From: Streptomyces tirandamycinicus | Lineage (GTDB): Bacteria > Actinomycetota > Actinomycetes > Streptomycetales > Streptomycetaceae | Assembly (NCBI RefSeq): GCF_003097515.1 | Contig: NZ_CP029188.1 | Location: forward strand, 3,474,501-3,538,500 | Direction of reading: 5' to 3' | DNA: 64,000 bases | Shown here: one piece after another, positions 45,011-53,087 of the stretch | Position numbering within the stretch: the first letter of the stretch is position 1 | Layout: the number at the start of each line of letters is the position of its first letter | Program-made: the position numbers and the translations under genes | The notes under the pieces: generated by a model | Database searches by the model: none | The model's input: the letters and a program-made list of their open reading frames with translations, nothing else | What the model was told of the DNA's origin: nothing

Positions 45011-45253
45011 ATGACCCTAAAGTTCCTCGGCATCATCCCGAACACGCCGACTGACGAGTCTCCGACGATCTGACTCCACGAGGAGACCGGCGACCTTCTG
45101 ATCCAGTCGTACAAGGCGACCGAGGACGAAGTGAGGGCCTGCCAGGAGATCGGTTCGATCCCGGGCCACTCCACGGACGTTCCGGACCACGAGACGATCA
45201 TCCGGCTGCCCGCGGTGATGCTGAAGTACATCCCGCACCCGGACGACAACTGA
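45011..45253 (+). pseudogene. Small element protein interrupted by an in-frame TGA
   Basis: Frame from ATG 45011 reads MTLKFLGIIPNTPTDESPTI, TGA at 45071-45073 (codon 21), then continues LHEETGDLLIQSYKATEDEV to a normal TGA at 45251. From memory, relatives upstream of DUF6879 genes read SPT-hydrophobic-W-L-D-EETGDLL here, so TGA probably replaces TGG (Trp). A nonsense mutation is the simple reading; TGA-C is a leaky context, so readthrough is possible. Confidence 0.7.
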
Positions 45254-45263
45254 GAGGCAGGCC

Positions 45264-45782
45264 GTGCAGCCACCCGCCCGTCATGCACTGGCACGAGCAA
45301 AGCACTCGGCGGTGCATCTTGAGTTGCGTGACAGCTACATGCTCGATGACCCCGAGTTCATCGCGTGGCAGCAGGGGAAGCGCCTCGACCCCGCTGACCG
45401 GTCTTCGTGGTGGGGCGGCTGGCACGACGCGGTAAGCGAAGCGACGGGCCGAGGGGTCGTGGTCCGGCGGCTCCGGATCGTGTCGGAGCCGATCAGCGAC
45501 TACGTGCGGTACGAGTACGACTGCACGTTCACGAACATCGCGGCGGGTGAACTGGTCCGGTGGCTGCCGCGGCGGCAGACGACGGACTTGGCCTTGCCGG
45601 GTACCGATTTCTGGCTGTTCGACAGCGCGCAGGCGCTGTTCCACCACTTCACCGGGAACGGGCAGCTCGACCAGGACGGGCGGGAGTACACGGAGGAGCC
45701 CGAGCGGGTGAAGCTGTGCGCCGTCGCCTTCGAAGCAGCCTGGCAACGGGCCGTTCCGCACGAGGAGTACCGACCGCGCTGA
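45264..45782 (+). CDS. DUF6879 family protein
   Basis: 172 residues. Characteristic features are HLELRDSYMLDDPEFIAWQQ, VRRLRIVSEPISDYVRYEYD, LVRWLPRRQTTDL and DFWLFDSAQALFHHF. Genes of this family regularly sit between a small ORF and an HTH/DUF5753 regulator in Streptomyces, and the molecular role is unknown. GTG at 45264 with GAGGCAGG upstream; ten bases separate it from the broken small gene. It appears intact while both partners are damaged. Confidence 0.85.
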   Translation: MQPPARHALARAKHSAVHLELRDSYMLDDPEFIAWQQGKRLDPADRSSWWGGWHDAVSEATGRGVVVRRLRIVSEPISDYVRYEYDCTFTNIAAGELVRWLPRRQTTDLALPGTDFWLFDSAQALFHHFTGNGQLDQDGREYTEEPERVKLCAVAFEAAWQRAVPHEEYRPR

Positions 45783-45794
45783 GCTGTTACCACC

Positions 45795-46638
45795 ATGGCC
45801 GTCTCACCCTCATCAAGCGCACAGCAGGCCCGGCAGGCACTGGCGAATCGACTCGCTGAGCTGTGCCGGGATGCCGGCCTCACCGGACGGGACATCGCCC
45901 GTTTGTGCTCCTGGCATCCGTCCAAGTCGTCACGGATCATGAACGCCCGTACGCCTCCGTCCGCTGATGACATCCGGGCGTGGTGCCGGGCGTGTGGTTC
46001 GGAAGATCAGACGGAAGACCTGTTGGCCTCGCTGCGTACCGCCGAAGGCATGTGGGTCGGGTGGCGGCGAGTGGAGCGCGCTGGGCTCAAGCAAGCCCAG
46101 GAAGCCCGCCTCCCGCTCTTCGAGCGAACCCGCCGGTTCCGCGCGTACTCCTCGTGGTTCGTTCCGGGCCTGATCCAGACCTACGGTTACACGGAAGCCG
46201 TCTTGCGTCCAGCGCAGACGGGTCGAAGTGGACGACGTTGCCGACGCGGTCGTCGTTCGCATGGAGCGTCAGCGCGTGCTCCATAAGGGCGATCGGCGGT
46301 TTGCGTTCCTGGTTGAGGAATCGGTCTTGCGGAACGGGCTCGGCGGGGCGGAGGTGCAAGAGGAGCAGCTCCGCCACCTCCTCACGGTCGGCTCGCTGCC
46401 CAGCGTCAGCCTGGGCGTGGTTCCCACACGTACCGAGCGATCGAGGATGCCGGTGGAGGGGTTCTGGATCTTCGACACCGCGCAGGTCAACGTCGAGCTG
46501 GTCTCGGGCTACCTCACGCTGACCCAGCCCAGTGAGGTTGCCGCTTACGCGGACACGTTCAGGGAGCTGGCCGACATGGCGCTCTACGGGGCGAAGGCCC
46601 GAGCACTGATCACGAGCGTCATTCAGACCCTGCGGTGA
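45795..46638 (+). pseudogene. HTH/DUF5753 regulator split by a frameshift
   Basis: First frame (45795-46286) gives an XRE-type HTH (GLTGRDIARLCSWHPSKSSR) and the beginning of the DUF5753 domain (RFRAYSSWFVPGLIQTYGYT). After EAVLRPAQTG the homology continues in the next frame (46228-46638: VDDVADAVVVRMERQRVL, FVVEESVL-like FLVEESVLRNGLGG, to the end LITSVIQTLR). One surplus base near 46205-46225 explains this. Such proteins are WhiJ-like DNA-binding regulators. A sequencing error cannot be excluded. Confidence 0.75.
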
Positions 46639-46643
46639 TAGCC

Positions 46644-46694
46644 GTGCAACCTCATGCAATCTCATGGGAAGTGCGACCTCGGCGTTCCTAGCGT
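46644..46694 (+). promoter_or_regulatory. Promoter/operator of the small cargo genes
   Basis: Tandem ten-base words GCAACCTCAT and GCAATCTCAT (46646-46665) precede TAGCGT (46689-46694), seven bases before the ATG at 46702; no ribosome site, so probably leaderless. Confidence 0.45.
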
Positions 46695-46701
46695 GGTCAC
46701 C

Positions 46702-46926
46702 ATGCGGACGACACGAGATCGGGCCGTGAAGCCGATCACCTATGCGCAGCCCCCGGTAGAGCTGCCGCTGCGAACGGATCCGGAGCCCGTACCGGCGGCT
46801 GGCTGCGGAGTCTGCGCCGCTCTGGCCTCACAGCGCCGGGAAGCCCGCCTTCTGAGCGACCACTCCACGGTCAGCGATTGCAACGTGGAGCTCCGGAACC
46901 ACCCGCACCCCGGGGAAGTGGCATGA
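46702..46926 (+). CDS. Small Cys-containing element protein
   Basis: 74 residues. Pro-rich start, then GCGVCAALASQRREARLLSD and a C-terminal VSDCNVELRNHPH. The C-x2-C plus later Cys/His suggests a small metal-binding fold. This kind of protein is common on Streptomyces integrative elements, always beside the next gene, but has no known function. Start chosen at ATG 46702 because the longer upstream frame lacks a promoter. Ends in ATGA overlap. Confidence 0.6.
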   Translation: MRTTRDRAVKPITYAQPPVELPLRTDPEPVPAAGCGVCAALASQRREARLLSDHSTVSDCNVELRNHPHPGEVA

Positions 46927-47153
46927 CGGTGAGAGCCGTGCTCCGATACGTCAGCTACGTCATGCACCGCCACCCATCGGCGGAGACCACGGCAACCGCG
47001 CGGTGCCTGAACCCGGACTGCCGGTGGACCTCCGAACCGACCGGGAACGCTGACATGTGCACCGACATGTGCATACAGCACACCGGCCGGACCGGTCACA
47101 TGACCTTCCTCCGGGAGTTCTCGGAAGTCGCCGTGGTGGAGCGGGTGCCCTGA
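46923..47153 (+). CDS. Small zinc-ribbon-like element protein (DUF7848-like)
   Basis: 76 residues. Pattern ARCLNPDCRWTSEP followed by MCTDMCIQHTGRTGHMTF gives two Cys pairs and two His, like a zinc ribbon. Overlaps the previous gene by ATGA. Its role is unknown; a DNA-binding or excision-factor function is conceivable but unproven. 54 bases separate it from the substitute start of the thioredoxin/NHL gene. Confidence 0.6.
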   Translation: MTVRAVLRYVSYVMHRHPSAETTATARCLNPDCRWTSEPTGNADMCTDMCIQHTGRTGHMTFLREFSEVAVVERVP

Positions 47154-47207
47154 GTCGCTTCGTACGGGCGTGATCCCGCCTTCACAAGCGGATGGCAAGC
47201 TTGAAAC

Positions 47208-49040
47208 ATGAACGATGCTGCCTCGGCGCCCACCCCCGCGCCCGCGCCCCGCCGTGCCCGTGTCCGTGCTCCCGAGCTGATCGGCAAGGGCGGCTGGATC
47301 AATACCGGCGGGAAGGATCTGAAGCTCGCCGACTTCCGAGGTCGCACATTGATCTTGGATTTTTGGACCTTCTGCTGCATCAACTGCCTGCACGTCCTGG
47401 ACGAGCTGCGCGAGCTCGAGGAGAAGCACCGCGACACCACGGTGGTCGTCGGCGTCCACTCGCCGAAGTTCGTGCACGAGGCCGATCACCAGGCCGTGGT
47501 CGACGCCGTCGAGCGGTACGGGGTGCACCACCCCGTCCTCGACGACCCGGAGCTCGCCACGTGGAAGCAGTACGCGGTACGGGCCTGGCCGACGCTCGTG
47601 GTGATCGACCCCGAGGGGTACGTGGTCGCACAGCACGCGGGCGAGGGCCATGCGCACGCCATCGAGCGGCTGGTGGAGCAGCTGGAGGCCGAGCACGAGG
47701 CGAAGGGCACGCTGCGGCGCGGGGACGGGCCGTATGTGCCGCCGGAGCCGGTCGCGACGGATCTCCGCTTCCCGGGGAAGGCGCTGCGGCTGCCCTCCGG
47801 GCGTTTCCTGGTCTCCGACACGACGCGGCACCAGTTGGTCGAGCTGGAGGCGGACGGCGAGACTCTGGTGCGGCGGATCGGCGACGGCGACTTCCGGGAG
47901 CCGCAGGGGCTCGCGCTGCTGCCGTCGGGGAAGGTGATCGTCGCCGACACCGTGAACCACGCGCTGCGGACGGTCGATCCCGGGACCGGAGCCGTCGAGC
48001 GGGTCGCGGGGACGGGGCGGCAGTGGTGGCAGGGGTCGCCGACGTCGGGCCCGGCGCTGGAGGTGGATCTCTCCTCGCCGTGGGACGTGGCCTGGTGGCA
48101 GGGCAGGGTGTGGATCGCGATGGCCGGGGTCCACCAGCTGTGGACGTACGACCCGGAGACCGGCACGGTCGAGGTGGCCGCGGGCACGACCAACGAGGGC
48201 CTGGTGGACGGACCGGCGGCCGAGGCGTGGTTCGCGCAACCGTCCGGGCTGGCCGCGGCCGGGGACCGGCTGTGGATCGCCGACTCGGAGACCTCCGCGC
48301 TGCGGTGGATCGACACCGGCGGAGTCGTGCACACCGCCGTCGGCACCGGCCTCTTCGACTTCGGGCACCGGGACGGGGACGCCGGACAGGCCCTGCTCCA
48401 GCACCCGCTGGGCGTCACCGCGCTGCCCGACGGCTCGGTGGCGGTGTCCGACACGTACAACCACGCGCTGCGCCGTTACGACCCGGCGACCGGTGAGGTG
48501 ACGACCCTCGCCACCGATCTGCGCGAGCCTTCCGGCGCGGTGCTGGACGGCGGGGAGATCGTCGTCGTGGAGTCGGCGCGGCACCGCCTGACGCGGCTGC
48601 GGCTCCCCGAGGAGGCCGTCCGGGTCGAGGGTGTGGCGCACCGTACGCAGCGGGCGGCCACCGAGGTGGCGCCGGGGACGCTGCGGCTCGACGTGGTCTT
48701 CCAGGCGCCCGAGGGGCAGAAGCTCGACACCCGCTACGGGCCCTCGACCAGGCTGCTGGTGTCGTCGACCCCGCCGGAGCTGCTGGCCAAGGGCGCGGGT
48801 GCGGGCACGGACCTCTTCCGGGAGCTGGAGCTGGACCCGGCGGTGACCGAGGGCGTGCTGCACGTCTCGGCGATGGCCGCGTCCTGCGACGATCCGGCTG
48901 GGGGCACCTCCCGGTCGGAGACCGGGGGAGAGTACCCGGCGTGCCATGTGCACCGGCAGGACTGGGGCGTTCCGGTCCGGCTGACCCGCGACGGCGCGTC
49001 CCGGCTGCCGCTGGTCCTGGCGGGCCTGGACGACGCCTGA
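47208..49040 (+). CDS. Thioredoxin-like/NHL-repeat protein, 5' end supplied by the element
   Basis: 610 residues. Thioredoxin-fold domain (about 30-165) with C57-I-N-C60 in TFCCINCLHVLDEL, then NHL beta-propeller repeats (ALRLPSGRFLVSDTTRHQL, GLALLPSGKVIVADTVNHAL, GLAAAGDRLWIADSETSAL, GVTALPDGSVAVSDTYNHAL). Probably a redox or thiol-related protein; exact role unknown. The first ~50 codons and the promoter come from the integrated element, replacing the host ones stranded at 42787. No good ribosome site is visible before the ATG. Confidence 0.85.
   Translation: MNDAASAPTPAPAPRRARVRAPELIGKGGWINTGGKDLKLADFRGRTLILDFWTFCCINCLHVLDELRELEEKHRDTTVVVGVHSPKFVHEADHQAVVDAVERYGVHHPVLDDPELATWKQYAVRAWPTLVVIDPEGYVVAQHAGEGHAHAIERLVEQLEAEHEAKGTLRRGDGPYVPPEPVATDLRFPGKALRLPSGRFLVSDTTRHQLVELEADGETLVRRIGDGDFREPQGLALLPSGKVIVADTVNHALRTVDPGTGAVERVAGTGRQWWQGSPTSGPALEVDLSSPWDVAWWQGRVWIAMAGVHQLWTYDPETGTVEVAAGTTNEGLVDGPAAEAWFAQPSGLAAAGDRLWIADSETSALRWIDTGGVVHTAVGTGLFDFGHRDGDAGQALLQHPLGVTALPDGSVAVSDTYNHALRRYDPATGEVTTLATDLREPSGAVLDGGEIVVVESARHRLTRLRLPEEAVRVEGVAHRTQRAATEVAPGTLRLDVVFQAPEGQKLDTRYGPSTRLLVSSTPPELLAKGAGAGTDLFRELELDPAVTEGVLHVSAMAASCDDPAGGTSRSETGGEYPACHVHRQDWGVPVRLTRDGASRLPLVLAGLDDA
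47324..47375. other. attR region of the integrative element
   Basis: Counterpart of 42891-42942. Left of it is the element-borne copy of the gene's 5' end; from about ACCTTC (47367) onwards the sequence has normal host codon use. The stretch CGCACATTGATCTTGGATTT is AT-richer than the host part. Confidence 0.7.
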
Positions 49041-49137
49041 CCGGCCGGCCCGGCCGCACCGCTCGACGGCTCCGGCGGGCGGTGCGTCATGGGCCCCGGC
49101 CGGTGACGCGACCCGGCGGATCCGGCCGGGCGCCGCG

Positions 49138-49368
49138 TCAGCGCTCGTAGCCGCCGTGCCGGGGCTCCTCGATCACGGTCGGGGCGACCGGTGAGACGAG
49201 CGCCCGGCGACGGCGCGCGATGCTGGTGAAGGCGGCGACCCCGATGATGCCGACCGCCATCATGATCAGTCCGACCAGGTCGAGGTTGACGCTCTCGGTC
49301 TTCCAGTCGGTCGCGAAGGTGAGAATCGCCCCCGCGCCGATCAGCAGGATGCAGCCTCCCAGGCCCAT
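49138..49368 (-). CDS. DUF6458 family small membrane protein
   Basis: 76 residues with two membrane helices (GLGGCILLIGAGAILTFAT and LDLVGLIMMAVGIIGVAAF) and a basic/Pro-rich cytoplasmic tail. The WKTESVNLDLVGLI segment between helices is typical. ATG at 49368 with GGCGGAG upstream is preferred; the frame continues upstream only through repeat sequence. Function unknown. Confidence 0.78.
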   Translation of the reverse strand: MGLGGCILLIGAGAILTFATDWKTESVNLDLVGLIMMAVGIIGVAAFTSIARRRRALVSPVAPTVIEEPRHGGYER

Positions 49369-49375
49369 GGTCTCC

Positions 49376-49635
49376 GCCTCCCGTGTCGGTGTAGGCCCTC
49401 CGGCCTCCCGAGTCGATGTCGGCCCTCCGGGTACCCCGGCCGGCAACTCCTACGCGGGAAAGCCCCCATGACGTTCGCTCGGACCCCGGCCGAGGGGCCC
49501 CGGGTGGCTCCCGTCGGCCCCCGGGAAGCCTCCTGGGACGGCCCTCAGCGGCCCCCGGGAAGCCTCCTGGGACGCCTTTCGGCGGCCCGGGACGGACCTC
49601 GGCGGCTCCCGGGACGGTCCTCGGCGGCTCCGGGC
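49376..49635. repeat. Degenerate direct repeats upstream of the DUF6458 gene
   Basis: Two 27-bp copies (GCCTCCCG..TCG.TGT.GGCCC at 49376 and 49403), then about five degenerate copies of CCCGGGAAGCCTCCTGGGAC / GGGACGGNCCTCGGCGG between 49518 and 49635. No gene seen in the 286-bp gap. Confidence 0.7.
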
Positions 49636-49654
49636 GGAAGGAGCCCCCGGCGCG

Positions 49655-50968
49655 TCAGCCCTCCAGGAACGCCACCAGCGCGTTGGCCAGCAGGTACGGG
49701 TCGTCCGAGCCGCAGAGTTCGCGGGCGCTGTGCATCGAGAGGATCGCCACGCCGATGTCGACGGTCCGGATCCCGTGGCGGGCGGCGGTGATCGGGCCGA
49801 TCGTCGTGCCGCACGGCATCGCGTTGTTGGAGACGAAGGTCTGCCACTCCACATCGGCGCGCTCGCAGGCGGCCGCGAACACGGCCCGGCCGCTGCCGTC
49901 CGTCGCGTACCGCTGGTTGGCGTTGACCTTCAGGATGGGGCCGCGGTTGGGGCGGGGGTGGTGCGTCGGGTCGTGGCGCTCCGCGTAGTTGGGGTGGACG
50001 GCGTGGCCGGTGTCGGAGGACAGGCAGACGGTGCCGGCGAAGGCCCGGGCGCGGTCCTCGTACGTGCCGCCGCGGGCGAACACCGAGCGCTCCAGCACCG
50101 ATCCGAGCAGCGGGCCGTCCGCGCCGGTGTCGGCCTGGGAGCCGTTCTCCTCGTGGTCGAAGGCGGCGAGGACGGGGATGTACGGCAGGTCGTCCCGGCC
50201 GGAGACGGCGGCGAGCGCCGCGGTCCCCGCGTGCACGGAGAGCAGGTTGTCCATCCGCGGCCCGGCCACGAGTTCGCGGTTGCGGCCGAGGAACGCGGGG
50301 GCCTCCACGGCGTGGGTCATCAGGTCCCAGCCGGTGACCTCGCCGGGCGGGAGCCCGCTCTCCTCCTCCAGGAAGGAGATCAGGTCGCCCTGCCTGACGG
50401 TGTCGCCGAGACCCCAGACGGGCTGCATGTGCCTCTGCTTGTCGAGCTGAAGCCCCTTCTCATGGATCGAGCGGTCCATGTGGATCGCGAGCTGGGGCAC
50501 GCGCAGCAGCGGGCGGTCGATGTTCACCAGGCGGGCGGAGCCGTCCCGCAGGGTGAGCCGCCCGGCGATGCCGAGGTCGCGGTCGAGCCAGGAGTTCAGC
50601 AGCGGTCCGCCGTAGATCTCGACGGCGATCTGACGCCAGCCGTGCGCGCCCATGTCCGGTTCCGGCTTGACACGGAGGTTGGGGGAGTCGGTGTGGGCGC
50701 CGACGATGCGGAAGGGGGTGTGGGCCGGCGCGCCCTCCGGTACGTACCAGGCGATGACGGCGCCGCCCCGGAGCACGTACCTGCCGCCAGCGGCCCCGTC
50801 CCAGGCGTCGGTCTCCTCGACCCGCCGGAACCCGGCCTTGTCCAGCCGCCCGGCGACGTTCGCCACCGCGTGGTACGGCGAGGGGCTCGCCGCCAGGAAG
50901 GACATCATGTCCTCGGTGTGGCCGCGGTCGAAGGGCGTGGGCGACGGGGAGGCTGCACGGCTGTTCAT
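49655..50968 (-). CDS. M18 family aminopeptidase
   Basis: 437 residues. Cytosolic dinuclear-zinc aminopeptidase (aspartyl aminopeptidase-like, ApeB/PepC type). Metal-binding motifs VGAHTDSPNLRVKP, AFDHEENGSQADTGA and LSSDTGHAVHPNY, and the C-terminal VDIGVAILSMHSARE. The ATG at 50968 follows AAGGTGA at six bases; GTG at 50977 is an alternative. Monocistronic. Confidence 0.92.
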   Translation of the reverse strand: MNSRAASPSPTPFDRGHTEDMMSFLAASPSPYHAVANVAGRLDKAGFRRVEETDAWDGAAGGRYVLRGGAVIAWYVPEGAPAHTPFRIVGAHTDSPNLRVKPEPDMGAHGWRQIAVEIYGGPLLNSWLDRDLGIAGRLTLRDGSARLVNIDRPLLRVPQLAIHMDRSIHEKGLQLDKQRHMQPVWGLGDTVRQGDLISFLEEESGLPPGEVTGWDLMTHAVEAPAFLGRNRELVAGPRMDNLLSVHAGTAALAAVSGRDDLPYIPVLAAFDHEENGSQADTGADGPLLGSVLERSVFARGGTYEDRARAFAGTVCLSSDTGHAVHPNYAERHDPTHHPRPNRGPILKVNANQRYATDGSGRAVFAAACERADVEWQTFVSNNAMPCGTTIGPITAARHGIRTVDIGVAILSMHSARELCGSDDPYLLANALVAFLEG

Positions 50969-51114
50969 GGGGTTCACCTTAACGAGCGTGCCCCGCGCGG
51001 CCGGTCCGCCCGGGTGGGCGGCACCGGTACGCGGCCGGTGCGTCCCCTGGGCCCGGACGGCTGCGCGTGTGGGCCCGGACGGCTGCGCGCGGCGGTTGCC
51101 GGCCCGGTACGCGG

Positions 51115-51146
51115 GAAGACCCGCTCCCGGGTGGGAGCGGGTCTTC
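51115..51146. terminator. Terminator after the acyl-CoA dehydrogenase gene
   Basis: Fourteen-base perfect arms GAAGACCCGCTCCC and GGGAGCGGGTCTTC with loop GGGT, 27 bases past the stop codon on the minus strand. Confidence 0.92.
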
Positions 51147-51172
51147 GCCTCGGTCGGTGGGCGGGGCCGGGT

Positions 51173-52999
51173 CTAGAAGGCCGCCTCGTCCAGGTCCATC
51201 AGCTCGTTGTCGACGCCCTCGGCGATCTCGCGGGCCATCGAGACGCCCGGCAGGACGTTGGCGGCGAAGAACTTCGCGGCCGCGATCTTGCCCTGGTAGA
51301 ACGCCTTGTCCTTGGCGGAGGCGGTCTCCAGCTTCTCGGCGGCGACGGCCGCTCCGCGCAGCAGCAGGTAGCCGACGACGACGTCACCGGAGGCGAGCAG
51401 CAGGCGGGTGGTGTTGAGGCCGACCTTGTAGATGTTCCTGACGTCCTCGCCCGTGGCGGTGAGGTCGGTGAGCATCCGCCCGACGATCGCCTCCAGGTCG
51501 ACGGCGGCCTTGGAGAGGGCGTCGCGGGCGCCGGCCAGCTCCTCGCCGCCGGTGCCGACCGCGAGGAACTTCTTGATCTCCTCGGCGAGCGCGTTCAGCG
51601 AGGCGCCCTGGTCGCGGACGATCTTCCGGAAGAAGTAGTCCTGGCCCTGGATCGCCGTGGTGCCCTCGTAGAGGGTGTCGATCTTGGCGTCGCGGATGTA
51701 CTGCTCGATCGGGTACTCCTGCAGGTACCCGGAGCCGCCGAAGATCTGCAGCGACTGGGCGAGCTGCTCGTACGCCTTCTCGGAGCCGTAGCCCTTCACG
51801 ATCGGCAGCAGCAGGTCGTTCAGGCCGTGCAGGGACGTGGCGTCCTCGTCCGCGGCCTCCTTGAACGCGATCTCGTCCTGCACCGACGCGGTGTAGAGGA
51901 CGAGGGCGCGCATGCCCTCCGCGTACGCCTTCTGCGTCATGAGCGAGCGGCGCACGTCGGGGTGGTGGGTGATGGTGACCTTGGGCGCGGTCTTGTCCAT
52001 GAAGTTGGCCAGGTCGGGGCCCTGGACGCGCTCCTTGGCGTACTCCAGTGCGTTGAGGTAGCCCGTCGACAGCGTGGAGATCGCCTTGGTGCCGACCATC
52101 ATGCGGGCGAACTCGATGATCATGAACATCTGGCGGATGCCGTCGTGCTTGTCGCCGATCAGCCAGCCCTTGGCGGGGTGCTTGTCGCCGAAGGTGATCT
52201 CGCACGTGTTGGACGCCTTGAGGCCCATCTTGTGCTCGACGTTGGTGGCGTAGACGCCGTTGCGCTCGCCCAGCTCGCCGGTCTCCCAGTCGAAGTGGAA
52301 CTTCGGCACGAGGAAGAGGGACAGGCCCTTGGTGCCGGGGCCGTGGCCCTCGGGGCGGGCGAGGACGTAGTGGAGGATGTTCTCCTCCATGTCGTGCTCA
52401 CCGGAGGTGATGAAGCGCTTCACGCCCTCGATGTGCCAGGAGCCGTCGTCCTGCTGGATCGCCTTCGCGCGGCCCGCGCCGACGTCCGAGCCCGCGTCGG
52501 GCTCGGTGAGGACCATGGTGGAGCCCCACCGCTTCTCGACCGCGATCTGGGCGACCTTCTTCTGCGCCTCGTTGCCCTCCTCGTAGAGGATGCCGGCGAA
52601 CGCCGGGCCCGAGGAGTACATCCATATCGCCGGGTTCGAGCCGAGGAGCAGCTCGGCGTAGGACCAGACGAGGGAGCGCGGCGCGGTGGTGCCGCCGATC
52701 TCCTCGGGGAGGCCGAGGCGCCAGTACTCGGAGTCCATGAAGGCCTTGTAGCTCTTCTTGAAGCTCTCCGGCACCGGAGCGGTGTTGGTCTCGGGGTCGA
52801 AGACCGGCGGGTTGCGGTCGGCGTCGGCGAAGGACTCGGCGAGGTCGTTCTCCGCGAGGCGGGCGATCTCGTCGAGGATGCTCTTGGCGGTCTCGACGTC
52901 CATCTCCGCGAACGGGCCCGTGCCGTACAGCTTGTCGCGCCCGAGGACCTCGAAGAGGTTGAACTCGATGTCGCGGAGATTCGACTTGTAGTGCCCCAT
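51173..52999 (-). CDS. Acyl-CoA dehydrogenase, FadE5-like long form
   Basis: 608 residues, about 200 longer than classical acyl-CoA dehydrogenases and with the extra C-terminal helical domain of the FadE5/ACAD-C family. Flavin/substrate motifs: VLTEPDAGSDVGAGRAKAI, HIEGVKRFITSGEHD, QIFGGSGYLQEYPIEQY; catalytic Glu in TLYEGTTAIQGQDYFFRKI. First FAD-dependent step of fatty-acid beta-oxidation. Upstream operator with two TACC..GGTA dyads suggests TetR-type control. Confidence 0.92.
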   Translation of the reverse strand: MGHYKSNLRDIEFNLFEVLGRDKLYGTGPFAEMDVETAKSILDEIARLAENDLAESFADADRNPPVFDPETNTAPVPESFKKSYKAFMDSEYWRLGLPEEIGGTTAPRSLVWSYAELLLGSNPAIWMYSSGPAFAGILYEEGNEAQKKVAQIAVEKRWGSTMVLTEPDAGSDVGAGRAKAIQQDDGSWHIEGVKRFITSGEHDMEENILHYVLARPEGHGPGTKGLSLFLVPKFHFDWETGELGERNGVYATNVEHKMGLKASNTCEITFGDKHPAKGWLIGDKHDGIRQMFMIIEFARMMVGTKAISTLSTGYLNALEYAKERVQGPDLANFMDKTAPKVTITHHPDVRRSLMTQKAYAEGMRALVLYTASVQDEIAFKEAADEDATSLHGLNDLLLPIVKGYGSEKAYEQLAQSLQIFGGSGYLQEYPIEQYIRDAKIDTLYEGTTAIQGQDYFFRKIVRDQGASLNALAEEIKKFLAVGTGGEELAGARDALSKAAVDLEAIVGRMLTDLTATGEDVRNIYKVGLNTTRLLLASGDVVVGYLLLRGAAVAAEKLETASAKDKAFYQGKIAAAKFFAANVLPGVSMAREIAEGVDNELMDLDEAAF

Positions 53000-53048
53000 G
53001 GCGACGGCTCCGTAACGGATCGGGGAGGAGGCAGGGTTCCTCGTTGCA

Positions 53049-53087
53049 TTACCAGCAAGTAGCTACGATGATGCTACCCGCCGGTAA
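53049..53087. promoter_or_regulatory. Double-dyad operator upstream of the acyl-CoA dehydrogenase
   Basis: TTACCAGCAAGTAGC (53049-53063) and GCTACCCGCCGGTAA (53073-53087) are inverted copies (12 of 15 matching) with nine bases between. Each half is itself a TACC-GC-GGTA-like palindrome, as for TetR-type regulators of fatty-acid genes. Confidence 0.65.

Larger units (their letters stand above)
42905..47337 (+). mobile_element. 4433-bp integrative element with serine integrase
   Basis: Bounded by related att sequences within the thioredoxin/NHL gene. Contents in order: serine integrase, long inverted repeat, broken small ORF, DUF6879 gene, frameshifted HTH/DUF5753 gene, two coupled small ORFs, and a substitute 5' end for the target gene. 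No replication, transfer or phage structural genes, so it is either a minimal mobilisable element or a remnant. Endpoints are approximate to about 30 bases. Confidence 0.8.

Noticed and set aside
42977..47153. Complete prophage or conjugative element
   Set aside because: Only integrase and a few small genes are present; no capsid, terminase, replication or transfer genes.
46740..48953. 737-codon minus-strand frame opposite the thioredoxin/NHL gene
   Set aside because: The plus-strand product has CxxC and NHL repeats; the antisense frame has no family pattern.
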